A program made the position numbers and the translations under genes. The notes under the pieces are model-generated. The model worked only from the letters and a program-made list of their open reading frames with translations, was not told the DNA's origin and did not search any database. 64,000 bases of DNA from Nitrososphaerales archaeon (GTDB lineage: Archaea; Thermoproteota; Nitrososphaeria; Nitrososphaerales; CADDZS01). The stretch's first letter is position 1. Each line of letters starts with the position of its first letter. The stretch lies in assembly GCA_030041295.1 (NCBI GenBank), contig JASHOD010000039.1, positions 62,001 through 126,000 of the forward strand, read 5' to 3'. Positions 53,806-62,844 of this stretch are shown in pieces.

Positions 53806-55083
53806 ATGGAATTGGAAAAAGACATGCAAGAAATCAAGGTTCGTCGAGGAGAAAGAGCAAAACTCGACCGGGTGGAAGGGAATCTCAAGGTAGGGAACAA
53901 AGCTACAATCGGAGCCACAAATGGAAAACTTGTAACCATCTCTGGTGAAGCTTTCTTTGAAGGAAACTGCGAAATAAATTGCAGCTTTGAATGCGACTCG
54001 CTGAAAGTGGATCACGGCGGAACTCTAAGAGTAAACGGAGATCTAATCGTTCATAAGATTCTCGATGTGATCCACTCTATCGATTCTACGGGCATAATCA
54101 AAGCTGGACAAATAGATGTAGGGGGAAGGACCAGCACTTCAAAGTCAATAGTATGCGATGGTGTTACTAGGGTCGGAGGACGGCTCTACGCCAAGGAGGG
54201 TCTTAGTTCAAAGTCTCTCGAGGTCGGGGGCCAGGCCGAGATAGAAGGTCCTGTTAGCATTCTGGAAGATCTCAATGTCGGAGGTGTTGCAGAGGTTGGC
54301 GGTGGAACAATCTCAGGAAAGATTCGAGTCGGGGGGAAGTTTGAAAGTAGCTCACCGCTGAGCTTTGGAGACATGCAGGTTGTAGGGCACATATTCTTGG
54401 CGGCATCCTCCAAGGGGACTAGGCTTTCGACGTTTGGAAAATTACAAGCCGAAGCAAGTCTTGAAGTTGAAGAATTAGAGCTGAGAGGCCAAGCGCTAGT
54501 CGTAGGAAATTGCAAGGTAGCAAGAAAGCTAGAATCAAGCGGGAAGCTCAAAGCGACAACTCTCGAGGTTAGCGGAGAAGTAGAGTCGTGGGGACAAACT
54601 GAAATCGAAGAAGAAATGAAAGCCCTTGACCTAAAGATAGCAGGTAAATTTGCTGCCCGCAGGATCGAAGTAAGTAATGACATTGATCTCGCAGGATATG
54701 CCGAAACAAAACTAGGAATGGTAGGTAATTCTATCCAGGTTCGTAGCGGCTCGAAGTATCTCGGTGTAATTGTAGGAAACAAGGTCGATATTGGAAGAAG
54801 TTATGACGTTGTAACCAATTGGAGTACTAAATTCGCTGGACAAAGCGCTGTCTTTCGTCTGATTGGAAAAGAGACAAGAGTGGGCGACATCTATGCAAAG
54901 GAGGTTCATCTCGGAAAAGCTGCACGTTGCGGCAAGGTGTACGCGGATATTGTGGAATTTGAAGAGGGGTGCATCGCGGAAGAAATTACTTACACGAAGG
55001 AGATCCACGGCCCAATAGAAAGAGTGTTCCTCAATCGGCCGTTTCCAAGAAAAGTTGCGACGCTACCGACGCCACCGCTCTAA
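53806..55083 (+). CDS. Bactofilin-like beta-helix (polymer-forming) protein
   Basis: 425 residues from ATG, almost wholly made of short repeats of about 15-22 residues with Gly-turn and alternating hydrophobics, for example LVTISGEAFFEGNCEINC, LEVGGQAEIEGPVSILED, LNVGGVAEVGGGTISGKI. This is the pattern of a bactofilin-type right-handed beta-helix that polymerises without nucleotide, longer than the usual 120-200-residue bactofilin. No membrane segment. The gene is followed 15 bp later by a winged-helix regulator, suggesting one transcript. Cellular role unknown; a scaffold or cell-shape filament is inferred. Confidence 0.75.
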   Translation: MELEKDMQEIKVRRGERAKLDRVEGNLKVGNKATIGATNGKLVTISGEAFFEGNCEINCSFECDSLKVDHGGTLRVNGDLIVHKILDVIHSIDSTGIIKAGQIDVGGRTSTSKSIVCDGVTRVGGRLYAKEGLSSKSLEVGGQAEIEGPVSILEDLNVGGVAEVGGGTISGKIRVGGKFESSSPLSFGDMQVVGHIFLAASSKGTRLSTFGKLQAEASLEVEELELRGQALVVGNCKVARKLESSGKLKATTLEVSGEVESWGQTEIEEEMKALDLKIAGKFAARRIEVSNDIDLAGYAETKLGMVGNSIQVRSGSKYLGVIVGNKVDIGRSYDVVTNWSTKFAGQSAVFRLIGKETRVGDIYAKEVHLGKAARCGKVYADIVEFEEGCIAEEITYTKEIHGPIERVFLNRPFPRKVATLPTPPL

Positions 55084-55098
55084 GAAAAGAGATCTTAC

Positions 55099-55443
55099 AT
55101 GAAGGAAGAAGTACTGCGCTCACGACGGAGCTCCAAGAGATCCAAAGTGGAACTCTATGCGACCGTTCTCGAGGTAATCAAGCGCTACCCGGAAGGGGCT
55201 AGGATCACAAAGATGTCATATGGAGTCGGCGTGCCAATTGACCGATTGAAGATAATCTTGGACGACTTGGTACGATTCGGCCTCGTTCAAACCATTGTCC
55301 TTGACCAGGAAGCAGAAGATGAAGATGCTGGTGCGACTTTTTATGGCCTCACACCGCGCGCTTTCGATTTCCTTGAAACATATTGGAAGATGCGAAGCTT
55401 CCTCGAAACTTTTGGCGCCAAAGTAAGTAGTAGCGAATTTTGA
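55099..55443 (+). CDS. Winged-helix DNA-binding protein
   Basis: 114 residues. VELYATVLEVIKRYPEGARI and GVPIDRLKIILDDLVRFGL make a compact winged helix like the archaeal HTH_45-type small regulators, ending FYGLTPRAFDFLETYWKMR. ATG start. Coupled to the bactofilin-like gene, and may regulate it. Confidence 0.75.
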   Translation: MKEEVLRSRRSSKRSKVELYATVLEVIKRYPEGARITKMSYGVGVPIDRLKIILDDLVRFGLVQTIVLDQEAEDEDAGATFYGLTPRAFDFLETYWKMRSFLETFGAKVSSSEF

Positions 55444-55498
55444 AAACGATCAAGAGACCGCGAAGCTTATCAAATAGCTTTGTGTTTTTCTTTGAACT

Positions 55499-56041
55499 AT
55501 GCTAGATTTAGGAAAGACTGCACCCGATTTTGAGAATCTCAAAGCTACTGATGGTCGTTCATATTCTCTTGAATCATTTGCTTCAAAGCCGGCATTGGTT
55601 GTGATCTTTTCGTGCAACCATTGCCCATACGTTCAGGCATACGAGGATCGCATGATGGAAATTCAAAGCGACTACGGAGGAAGAGGAGTTCAAATCGTTG
55701 CGATCAATTCAAACGACGACCAAGAATATCCAGAAGACAGCTACGACAACATGGTCAAGAGGGCGAAGGACAAACATTTCAATTTCGTATACTTGAGAGA
55801 CGCCGACCAGAAAGTAGTTGACGCTTACAGCGCCGTGTGCACGCCTCATGTCTTTGCCTTCGATAAGGATAGAAAATTACGTTACAGGGGGAGAATCGAT
55901 GATTCGAAAGAAGCATCCAAGGTCACTAGCCACGATCTACGAAATGCCTTGGATGATATATTGGCCGGACGAAAAGTTCGAACACCAGACACACGGCCAT
56001 TTGGTTGCAGCATAAAATGGATGGTAATGCCTAAAGCATAA
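55499..56041 (+). CDS. Thioredoxin-like (AhpC/TSA-type) redoxin
   Basis: 180 residues. FSCNHCPYVQAYEDRM carries a C-x-x-C (CNHC) at the redox centre of a thioredoxin fold, and VCTPHVFAFDKDRKLRYRG the cis-Pro region. This branch is a stand-alone peroxiredoxin-like/TlpA-type redoxin of unknown partner. ATG start. Confidence 0.88.
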   Translation: MLDLGKTAPDFENLKATDGRSYSLESFASKPALVVIFSCNHCPYVQAYEDRMMEIQSDYGGRGVQIVAINSNDDQEYPEDSYDNMVKRAKDKHFNFVYLRDADQKVVDAYSAVCTPHVFAFDKDRKLRYRGRIDDSKEASKVTSHDLRNALDDILAGRKVRTPDTRPFGCSIKWMVMPKA

Positions 56042-56044
56042 ACG

Positions 56045-56368
56045 CTAGTAGAATTTCAGAAAATAGAATATGATCAGCCACACGATGATCGATGCGATGA
56101 CCGGCGGCCAGAAGCTCGCCTTTGCGACCTTGTGGTGAAATACGACGGCACCCAAGCCGACTCCGGCGAATCCACCGAGAGCGGATAGAAGCCAAAAGTT
56201 TCTCTCGCGCACCCTTCTCTTCGGACCCACCTTGGCAGCTAGCTTGTCGTAGCCCATCAGGACAAAAGCGAAGATCCCGAGGATCAGGACCCAGAACAAT
56301 ACAACATTGTCGAAGAGCGAATAACCTTTGAAAAGAAGAAGAGGAATCACGGCGGTAGTGGTAAGCAC
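56045..56368 (-). CDS. DUF1294 family membrane protein
   Basis: 107 residues, four hydrophobic segments. GYDKLAAKVGPKRRVRERNF, then LGGFAGVGLGAVVFHHKVAK fit the DUF1294 pattern (YDK, RRVPE-like, GG...FRHK). Function unknown in the family. It ends 3 bp from the convergent redoxin gene. Confidence 0.75.
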   Translation of the reverse strand: MLTTTAVIPLLLFKGYSLFDNVVLFWVLILGIFAFVLMGYDKLAAKVGPKRRVRERNFWLLSALGGFAGVGLGAVVFHHKVAKASFWPPVIASIIVWLIIFYFLKFY

Positions 56369-56457
56369 GAATTAGAGGATTAAAAAGCATGAAGTCCTGC
56401 GCTTGGCCATAATGTTATTCAAGGGAAGATAGAACGCGTAATACAGCTGCTCCTGCA

Positions 56458-56637
56458 ATGAAAGTCTTTTTCATGATAATCATAGTTTCGCTCATAGTCG
56501 GGATAGTCGTAGACTATGTTTATCGTAATGCGGGAGGCCGGCCCTTGTATATGCCTGTCTGGTTCATACCGGTTATGACTATCATACTTGCAGCATTCAT
56601 CGCGACCGGATACAGGTTATGGGTAGATCATTGGTAG
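56458..56637 (+). CDS. Small two-helix membrane protein
   Basis: 59 residues from ATG: MKVFFMIIIVSLIVGIVVDY, a short basic loop, then VWFIPVMTIILAAFIATGY. Hydrophobic helices and a clean start-to-stop frame support coding. No family recognised. Confidence 0.5.
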   Translation: MKVFFMIIIVSLIVGIVVDYVYRNAGGRPLYMPVWFIPVMTIILAAFIATGYRLWVDHW

Positions 56638-56650
56638 CAACAATTGCCCA

Positions 56651-57113
56651 ATGCCCGATTTGACTAGTGAAAGGGATATGTTGACTTGTACGCCATTTCT
56701 TTTGTTCGACGGGAATTGCACCGCGGCAATGACTTTTTACCACGAGTGTCTCGGCGGAACTTGACACTCCTAAAGCTTGACGACAAGTCCAGGAAGGCTC
56801 AATTTCCAAAAGAGAAGCACAATAGGATGATTAGCGCTTATCTAAAAAGTGGAGCTATCGAAATATCCGGCGCGGACTTGATGGCTTCTCCTGCATTAGA
56901 ACCAATTCGAGGCAACATGCCAGCCATATTTGTCGCTGGAGAAACTTTTGACGGGGTGAAAGCGATTTTCAAAAACTCTCAGAACGTGTGGCAAAAGAGT
57001 GGTTCCAAGAATTGCATGAGATGCCATTTAGGATGCATGGACAGTTCTATGATAGATATGGCGTCCAGTGGATATTTAGGAGAAAGATGAAAAAAGAAGG
57101 TTGGCTATCCTGA
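56651..57113 (+). pseudogene. PhnB-like VOC protein, frameshifted twice
   Basis: From ATG 56651 the start MPDLTSERDMLTCTPFLLFD and MTFYHECLGGT is followed by a stop unless one T is added in the TT at 56761-56762. Then LTLLKLDDKSRKAQFPKEKH and ISGADLMASPALEPI continue the domain to KAIF, where a second base is missing in the five-A run at 56971-56975. The last part KLSERVAKEWFQELHEMPFR and YDRYGVQWIFRR completes a PhnB-type VOC fold. Both breaks are one-base contractions of homopolymers. Confidence 0.65.
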
Positions 57114-57454
57114 TTTGAGCTTTAGTGTCTAAGACATGGTGATGATGGACATGATCTGCTAGATCGAGCCAACGTCTTTGTACATTGACTAAACGGTTAC
57201 TTCATCTTCAGGAACGACGATTTCCACGAGACCTTTCTTTTGCATTTTGAGGATGATCTTCGAAACGAAAAACACGAAGGAAGGCTGGCTATTTCTACGA
57301 ATATTTTTGCGTCTATTCGAAGCCTGTGAATTTGCTCTTTCTTCCTCTTCTTCCTTTCTCAAAGGACGCAGCAGCCTTAACGGCTGAACTTCCGTTCACA
57401 TATAACCGTTCTTACCGAATTTGTCGATCTAATTGTTCATGCGATTACGGGGAG
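57114..57454. other. Stretch with decayed coding sequence
   Basis: About 340 bases. On the minus strand 57189-57357 reads as a start-less charged protein end (KIILKMQKKGLVEIVVPEDE). No intact gene is seen. Confidence 0.25.
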
Positions 57455-57932
57455 CTATTCTGATTCTTCATAGTTACTTAATTCTATGCAAAAGCCCTGC
57501 GGCCTCTCCTTCACCGTAATCGGACCAATTTTGGCCACCTTTTTGGGTTCCTTCGCAAGCTTCTGCTGAGGTTCGCGTTGTTTTGCTTCGTTTTTCTTCT
57601 TTTGCCTTTGCATCTGTTTTCTAGTATTCATCAAAAGTGAGCGAAATTCGCCGTTCATCAAGAGTGAAGGTAGCAACGCGCCCGCCCGCCCCGAACCCGA
57701 GTTCGAGAACCTTCTTTGATTCCTTCGTCGTGAGGTATTTCGCGACGTCAGCGTCGGTGTGGCCGTTTGCCTTGAGAACCATGTATGCCGATATCATTCG
57801 GGAAAGCAGTTCTCGGTTTAGATCCTTGAGCAGGGTATCCGAGAGTTTTTTGATGGATTGCTTCCTCGAAATGCGTTCGATTTCACTCACGTCTCCGTCG
57901 GTAACATTGCCTAGCACTTTTTGTGATGACAT
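57455..57932 (-). pseudogene. Paralogue of the 58104 gene, frameshifted
   Basis: Starts NVTDGDVSEIERISRKQSI and continues DTLLKDLNRELLSRMISAYM, GHTDADVAKYLTTKESKKVL, closely parallel to the intact 120-residue protein on the other side. In the GC-rich stretch near 57675 (GGGCGGGCGGG-like) the frame shifts; the second frame continues LLPSLLMNGEFRSLLMNTRK and a long basic, Gln/Lys-rich tail. Function unknown. Confidence 0.55.
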
Positions 57933-58103
57933 GGTTAGCAGGTTACAAACGACGGCGTGTGCCTTAATTTCCTAATGCAAGTGTGTCTATAGTCGTATTC
58001 GGGCGGTTTTGTTCTAGTCAAAGTATCCAGATGATGATTAGCACTTTCTTTTTGCCTTCCAGTCACTCTGTTACTCGGAGTGCTAGGAGAGTAGGAACAC
58101 GCT

Positions 58104-58466
58104 TTGAATGTTACTGACGAAGAGGTCGCGCAGATAAAGAGGCTTTCGAGGTCGAATTGGATCCTGGGAATTGCTGATTCCGTCCTGGGGAGTCTCGATC
58201 GCGAGATCCTTGCGAAGATGATTAGTAGTTGTCTTTACTTTACGGAAAACGGCAGGTCCCAAAAGGACTTTATCGATTATATGACGAAAAAAGAGCTCCG
58301 GGCTACTGCAGCCATGGGGCTCAACGTGATGAGCGCAGTCATACCGGCTATACTATTTGACAAGGAGTTTCGAACGCTCGCCATGAAAACGGGTTTGAGC
58401 AAGGGTTCCGAGATTGCGAGCAAGATCACTCAAAAGAAAGTTGCTCAAACTGACCTCGACGAGTAG
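58104..58466 (+). CDS. Hypothetical helical protein, paralogous to 57455-57932
   Basis: 120 residues. NVTDEEVAQIKRLSRSNWIL, SLDREILAKMISSCLYF and MTKKELRATAAMGLNVM are shared in pattern with its neighbour. A hydrophobic helix (AVIPAILF) is followed by a charged, basic end. No known domain. The two copies diverge, so a local duplication by inversion is likely. Confidence 0.55.
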   Translation: MNVTDEEVAQIKRLSRSNWILGIADSVLGSLDREILAKMISSCLYFTENGRSQKDFIDYMTKKELRATAAMGLNVMSAVIPAILFDKEFRTLAMKTGLSKGSEIASKITQKKVAQTDLDE

Positions 58467-58818
58467 ATGCGGAAGATAAAGCAAAAAAATCAAGGCTAGT
58501 AGAATTTTGGGATTTAGAATTTGAGGTAAAATTAGGGTGGAAGGAGGAAGTTAAAAAAAGCTAAATCTCCTCGTTGAGAGTACGAGGATCAGCTTGTCGG
58601 AAGAATACTACTGCTTCGTTTTCCAAGACTAACTTCGTTCAGAACCCCTTGACAGTGCTCCGTTCTTTCCTTTCCGCTTTTGTAGAATATTCCGATTTTC
58701 GATATATCAGTTGCAGTACGTATTGCCGATCTAGTAAATGAAATCGACAACTCCTTTTGTGAAAGGCCAAAATTCCACATATTATCCGAAACCCGTGTTT
58801 TGCTGTTTGTTGATATTG
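58467..58818. other. Intergenic stretch
   Basis: About 350 bases. A 63-codon minus-strand frame (58589-58780) with an HTH-like beginning (LSQKELSISFTRSAIRTA) is possible but unproven. An AT-rich area precedes the next gene. Confidence 0.25.
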
Positions 58819-59094
58819 ATGAAAAGAATTACAATATCACTTGACGACGAGATCTACGCCTCTCTCATAGATTACGCAGCGGAAGCTTGCAAAGAAGATC
58901 TTTCTCGCCTTAGCTTAAGTAGGGCAATGAGATTACTGCTTGCAAATGAGCTGCAAAGGCTGAACTATTATCCGATGTCCGAAAAGAGAAAGCAGGAGCT
59001 AAATAATCGCCGAATCGTCCGGGAACGCGCTCAACAACATATTATGGAAACTGACCCATTTACATTCATGCAAGAAAAAATGATCATAAAGTAA
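58819..59094 (+). CDS. Ribbon-helix-helix regulator
   Basis: 91 residues from the ATG at 58819, preferred because the RHH strand MKRITISLDDEIYASLIDYA begins there; an upstream in-frame start at 58738 adds a Cys-rich leader without domain character. The C-terminal helices (LQRLNYYPMSEKRKQELNNR) are basic. Target unknown. Confidence 0.6.
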   Translation: MKRITISLDDEIYASLIDYAAEACKEDLSRLSLSRAMRLLLANELQRLNYYPMSEKRKQELNNRRIVRERAQQHIMETDPFTFMQEKMIIK

Positions 59095-59232
59095 TTCGAG
59101 TATCAGTTGGCGCAAATCCTCCTTCAAGAATCTTGGTATCATAGTCTGATAGTTCTTGATCAAAGAAGAAAGAAAATTATCCTCTCCCTTGGAAAAGCAG
59201 GGCAAGAAAGATTTCCGCCCTGCAATGTATGT

Positions 59233-59805
59233 CTACTTGTGCAAGGGGAGCAACAAGCCGGTCTTCGTTAGGCGTTCGGTGAGGATTTCTACGCACTCTT
59301 CTTTCGTATTAGCCTCGGTATCAAGTGTAACTTCGGGGTTTGTTGGGACCTCATACGGATCCTGTATTCCAGTCATGTTGTTTATCTCGCCGCGTCGGGC
59401 CTTTGCATAAAGACCCTTTGGATCACGCTTCTCGCAAGTGGCTAAAGACGCTTTGACGTACACTTCTACGAACCTGTCTTGACCAATGAGCTCTCTCGCC
59501 TTCTCCCTAGATTTCGCGTAAGGTGCTATCAATGCAACTATTGAAATCACGCCGTTTCTAGAGAGAACTTTTGCAAGGTAGGAAACCCTCCTCGCGTGCT
59601 CTTCCCTGTCCTCTTTTGATAACCCCAGATCAGAAGAGAGACCCTTGCGCACTTCGTCCCCGTCGAGAGATTCGACAAAGCGACCGTATTCAGTTTCGTA
59701 TTTTTCTTTTAGTATTCCTGCTAGAGTTGACTTGCCCGAGCCGGGCAGTCCCGTCATCCAAATGGTAAAGCCTTTTGGTCTTTGATTCATTTCGGTATTT
59801 TTCAA
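59233..59805 (-). CDS. cysC: Adenylylsulfate kinase
   Basis: 190 residues. P-loop GLPGSGKST near residues 18-26, DGDEVRKGLSSDLGLSKEDR (the usual APS kinase motif), and FVEVYVKASLATCEKRDPKG. It phosphorylates APS to PAPS for sulfation or assimilatory reduction. The start overlaps the upstream gene by 4 bp (TTG 59805, or an ATG five codons later), a translationally coupled operon end. Confidence 0.95.
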   Translation of the reverse strand: MKNTEMNQRPKGFTIWMTGLPGSGKSTLAGILKEKYETEYGRFVESLDGDEVRKGLSSDLGLSKEDREEHARRVSYLAKVLSRNGVISIVALIAPYAKSREKARELIGQDRFVEVYVKASLATCEKRDPKGLYAKARRGEINNMTGIQDPYEVPTNPEVTLDTEANTKEECVEILTERLTKTGLLLPLHK

Positions 59806-61235
59806 GCTCTTACAACCTCTTCCAAAACATGACCATCTATGCTATCTTTGGGAACCTGTATTCCATACATCGAAAGCAGAGTGGGTGCGATGTCCTCTAT
59901 TCTGAGTCCTCGAAGTTCTCTTCCGCCAAGATTCCTTTTCGGGTCATACATCAAAAATATTCCGTTCATAGAGTGGACCGAGTCGTCCGGCCCGGTGTCA
60001 TTTTCAAATAAATAAAGAGAATCGTGGCCCACAGTCCCCGCTGAACGCCAGTTCAGGTCGCCGAAATACGCCATGAGGTCGGGCTTGTCTCCGAGGGCAG
60101 TCCCATACAATTCATCGGGTTCGAAGACACTGTTACGCATCTTCCTTCCCTTGTCGTCGACGATCGAGTTGTTGATCTTGTCGGCGAGCTTTTTCTTTTC
60201 GGATTCGAGATCCTTCGGGTCGATGATTCCGTTCGGCTCTCGTCCCTCCACGTTGAAGAAGATGCGCGCGTAGTATCCGCCCCAGCCCCACGCCTTGGTC
60301 TTGCTCCAGTCAATGTCAGCCTTCTCGATATCAGTCACGCCGCTCGGGGGAGTTTTGAACGCGAGGTATCCCTCCTTTTCGAGCCACTGGTTCACGCAGA
60401 AAGCCCCATGCATCCCCTTCGAACCGTGATCTGAGAGGACGAACGTGAGACAGTCTTCGCCGAACAAAGTGACAAGATTGCCAATCCGCCCGTCGACCAT
60501 CTTATAGTACTCTTCATCCAAGTGTTCATACTGGTTTCCGGCGACGTATTTAGGATGAGTCGGGTCAAAGAATTTCCAGAACGCATGGTGTAATCTGTCG
60601 AAACCAATCTCGTGCATTATGAAGAAGTCCCAGGGCTTGTTCTTCACCAAATATTCTGCGACGTCGAACCTTTTCTCAGTCATCTCAAAGAGCTCCTTCT
60701 TGATCGCGTCTCTATTCTCCGTTCGAAACGTGACATCGAAGATGTACTTTCCCTTCGAAACGTTGAGCACCTCGTTTTTGAGTTCAGGTGGATTCGTGAA
60801 GGCCTTGTCCATGCTCGGCGTGATGAAGCACGATACAATTTCGCAGTTTTCAATTTGTTTTGGAGGGTAGCCCGGCGGAATGCCCAGAACAATTGATTTC
60901 TTTCCCTCTTGCCCTAGGACCTGCCACACGGTCTCCTCTTTCACGTGGGTCGAATTTACAATATAGCCGTCCTTGTAGACGTAGCCTCGGCGATGCCTAA
61001 AACCGTAGATGCCGAGTTTACCGGGATTCTTCCCAGTCATCATCACCATCCAAGCCGGAACCGTGATCGGAGGATGGCACGTGACCAAATTTCCGTGAAG
61101 ACCCCGCTCATACATCTTCTTGATGTTAGGTAGCTTATTCAAGAGCTTTTGGAACATGAGCTCGGGCGGTACAGAGTCTAGACCAATTATCGCGATTTTT
61201 CTATTCTTCATCGTAGTCGTCTTTTCATTTGCCAT
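59802..61235 (-). CDS. Alkaline-phosphatase-fold phosphodiesterase/pyrophosphatase
   Basis: 477 residues. IAIIGLDSVPPELMFQKLL gives the first metal-binding Asp, CHPPITVPAWMVMMTGKNPG the Thr nucleophile, SDHGSKGMHGAFCVN and later metal His/Asp sites follow, and the fold closes with RIEDIAPTLLSMYG. It belongs to the nucleotide pyrophosphatase/phosphodiesterase branch. Placed between sat and cysC, it could clear APS, PAPS or PAP (inference). ATG start. Confidence 0.85.
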   Translation of the reverse strand: MANEKTTTMKNRKIAIIGLDSVPPELMFQKLLNKLPNIKKMYERGLHGNLVTCHPPITVPAWMVMMTGKNPGKLGIYGFRHRRGYVYKDGYIVNSTHVKEETVWQVLGQEGKKSIVLGIPPGYPPKQIENCEIVSCFITPSMDKAFTNPPELKNEVLNVSKGKYIFDVTFRTENRDAIKKELFEMTEKRFDVAEYLVKNKPWDFFIMHEIGFDRLHHAFWKFFDPTHPKYVAGNQYEHLDEEYYKMVDGRIGNLVTLFGEDCLTFVLSDHGSKGMHGAFCVNQWLEKEGYLAFKTPPSGVTDIEKADIDWSKTKAWGWGGYYARIFFNVEGREPNGIIDPKDLESEKKKLADKINNSIVDDKGRKMRNSVFEPDELYGTALGDKPDLMAYFGDLNWRSAGTVGHDSLYLFENDTGPDDSVHSMNGIFLMYDPKRNLGGRELRGLRIEDIAPTLLSMYGIQVPKDSIDGHVLEEVVRA

Positions 61236-61257
61236 GGTGGATTAATCTACTTCCTTT

Positions 61258-62403
61258 CTATTCTACGAATGGATGCTTCGACGCGAGTATCACTTGCGAA
61301 ACTTCTGGACGCATGAATTCCTTCGGAGGAGTCTCGCCGGAGAGGAACATCTTTCGAAGCTTTGTTCCGCTGAAAGTTAGGCGATCCGATTCTGGATGCG
61401 GACATATCTTTTCATTCGCGATTCCTCCGCACTTGTTGCAGTAGAAGAACTCCCGCATAAAGATCGCCTGGATCCCGAGGTCGGGGAACTCTTTGAATAT
61501 CTCGTGTGCGGCGTATGGCCCGTAATAATTTCCGACACCGGCGTGATCCCTTCCAATCGCGATGTGAGTGCACCCAAAGTTCTTTCGCATGATTGCGTGC
61601 ATGATAGCTTCTTTCGGCCCCGCGTATTGCATCTCATAATGAAGGACACTGAGTACTACGGAGTTCTTTGGATAGTAGTTCTTCGTCAGCGTGCGATAAG
61701 TATCAATGATTACCTGATCGGTGAAATCGCCAGGTTTCTTTTTTCCGAGCACGGGATTTATGAACAAGCCGTCCGCAAAGGCTAGGCCGGTTTTTTGGAC
61801 ATACTCGTGCCCGATGTGTGGGGCGTTGCGGGTTTGAAAAGCAATAATGTCCCTCCAACCCTTTTCACTAAAGAGGACTCTAGTCTCCTTTGGTACGAGG
61901 GTTACGTCCTCAAATGGGTTGTTGACAAACCTAGTAACCTTGCTCAGCTTACCCGCGAGGACCTTGTCACTAGAAGAATAGATCTTCGCAACTCCAGGGT
62001 GAGCTTCCTCTTCAGTGCCAAATACTTTGGATGCGTATTCTCGTTTAGAGACGTTGTAAATTTGCTCGCATTCCAGAGTAGCTATGGGGAAATCGCTTTC
62101 GTCGACAAGCGATATCATGTCGCCGCTGTCTGCCTTGAAATCTTCCGGGATGTGCAGAAGAATCGGGATGGTCCAAGGAGTGTCGTTGGCGAGGCGCATG
62201 TCGTCAATTACGTTTCGGTAATTCTCTTGGTTCATGAAACCGGTCAACGGGCTGAAAATGCAGTTGGCGAGGTTGAAGATAGTGACTCGAGTCTCATACG
62301 ATATCTTCACTTTCCTTCCTTCGAGCATGTCCTTGGTTCGCTCGGGAGTGGGCTCAACTTGCTGGACCGAGACGAGTTTTCCACCGTGTGGAACTGATAC
62401 CAT
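61258..62403 (-). CDS. sat: Sulfate adenylyltransferase
   Basis: 381 residues. The Sat signature RNAPHIGHEYVQK holds the HxGH-type ATP-phosphate site, and IGRDHAGVGNYYGPYAAHE the second. A C-terminal zinc-type site CNKCGGIANEKICPHPE is seen in archaeal and bacterial Sat. Makes APS from sulfate and ATP, first step of sulfate activation. ATG start; operon with the phosphatase-like gene and cysC. Confidence 0.96.
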   Translation of the reverse strand: MVSVPHGGKLVSVQQVEPTPERTKDMLEGRKVKISYETRVTIFNLANCIFSPLTGFMNQENYRNVIDDMRLANDTPWTIPILLHIPEDFKADSGDMISLVDESDFPIATLECEQIYNVSKREYASKVFGTEEEAHPGVAKIYSSSDKVLAGKLSKVTRFVNNPFEDVTLVPKETRVLFSEKGWRDIIAFQTRNAPHIGHEYVQKTGLAFADGLFINPVLGKKKPGDFTDQVIIDTYRTLTKNYYPKNSVVLSVLHYEMQYAGPKEAIMHAIMRKNFGCTHIAIGRDHAGVGNYYGPYAAHEIFKEFPDLGIQAIFMREFFYCNKCGGIANEKICPHPESDRLTFSGTKLRKMFLSGETPPKEFMRPEVSQVILASKHPFVE

Positions 62404-62418
62404 TTTTTATGAACCCCC

Positions 62419-62709
62419 TTAAAGATAGCCGAGAGCCGTCAAGCGTTCCTTTATTTCCACAATGTCCTGGCTTGTGAACGGTTCGGGCACTTCCTTTGTT
62501 TCGTGCATAGCGACGACTTCGCGCAGCACATAGGTAACGTAATCAGAAACCGACTTGAAACCGGTCTTTTTCGCAATTAGTTTTTCGACACGGTCGTGCA
62601 AAGTCACGGGAATCGAAACTGTTGTGTATTTTGCTTTCTGCTGAGGCAAGATTAACGCATCAAATGCAAGCAGCTCTTGAAATAATGATATATAATTATC
62701 CATCTGCAT
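62419..62709 (-). CDS. Ribbon-helix-helix protein upstream of sat
   Basis: 96 residues. TTVSIPVTLHDRVEKLIAKK, then SVSDYVTYVLREVVAMHE is an RHH (CopG-like) strand and two helices, with a conserved tail IKERLTALGYL seen in archaeal small RHH proteins. It lies 15 bp before sat in the same direction, so is the first gene of the operon and may regulate it. Start at ATG 62709 or the ATG two codons later. Confidence 0.75.
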   Translation of the reverse strand: MQMDNYISLFQELLAFDALILPQQKAKYTTVSIPVTLHDRVEKLIAKKTGFKSVSDYVTYVLREVVAMHETKEVPEPFTSQDIVEIKERLTALGYL

Positions 62710-62844
62710 ACTACCTTTGTACGAAATCGCTAACCCTTCTTGAGAGATTTGTGGAATCTAATCATGTGTAATTACCAATAGTTGTATGAAAAGAGCTGTG
62801 CTTAATTATAGGTAATTAGATTGTAGGCTGGAACGATTCAAAGC

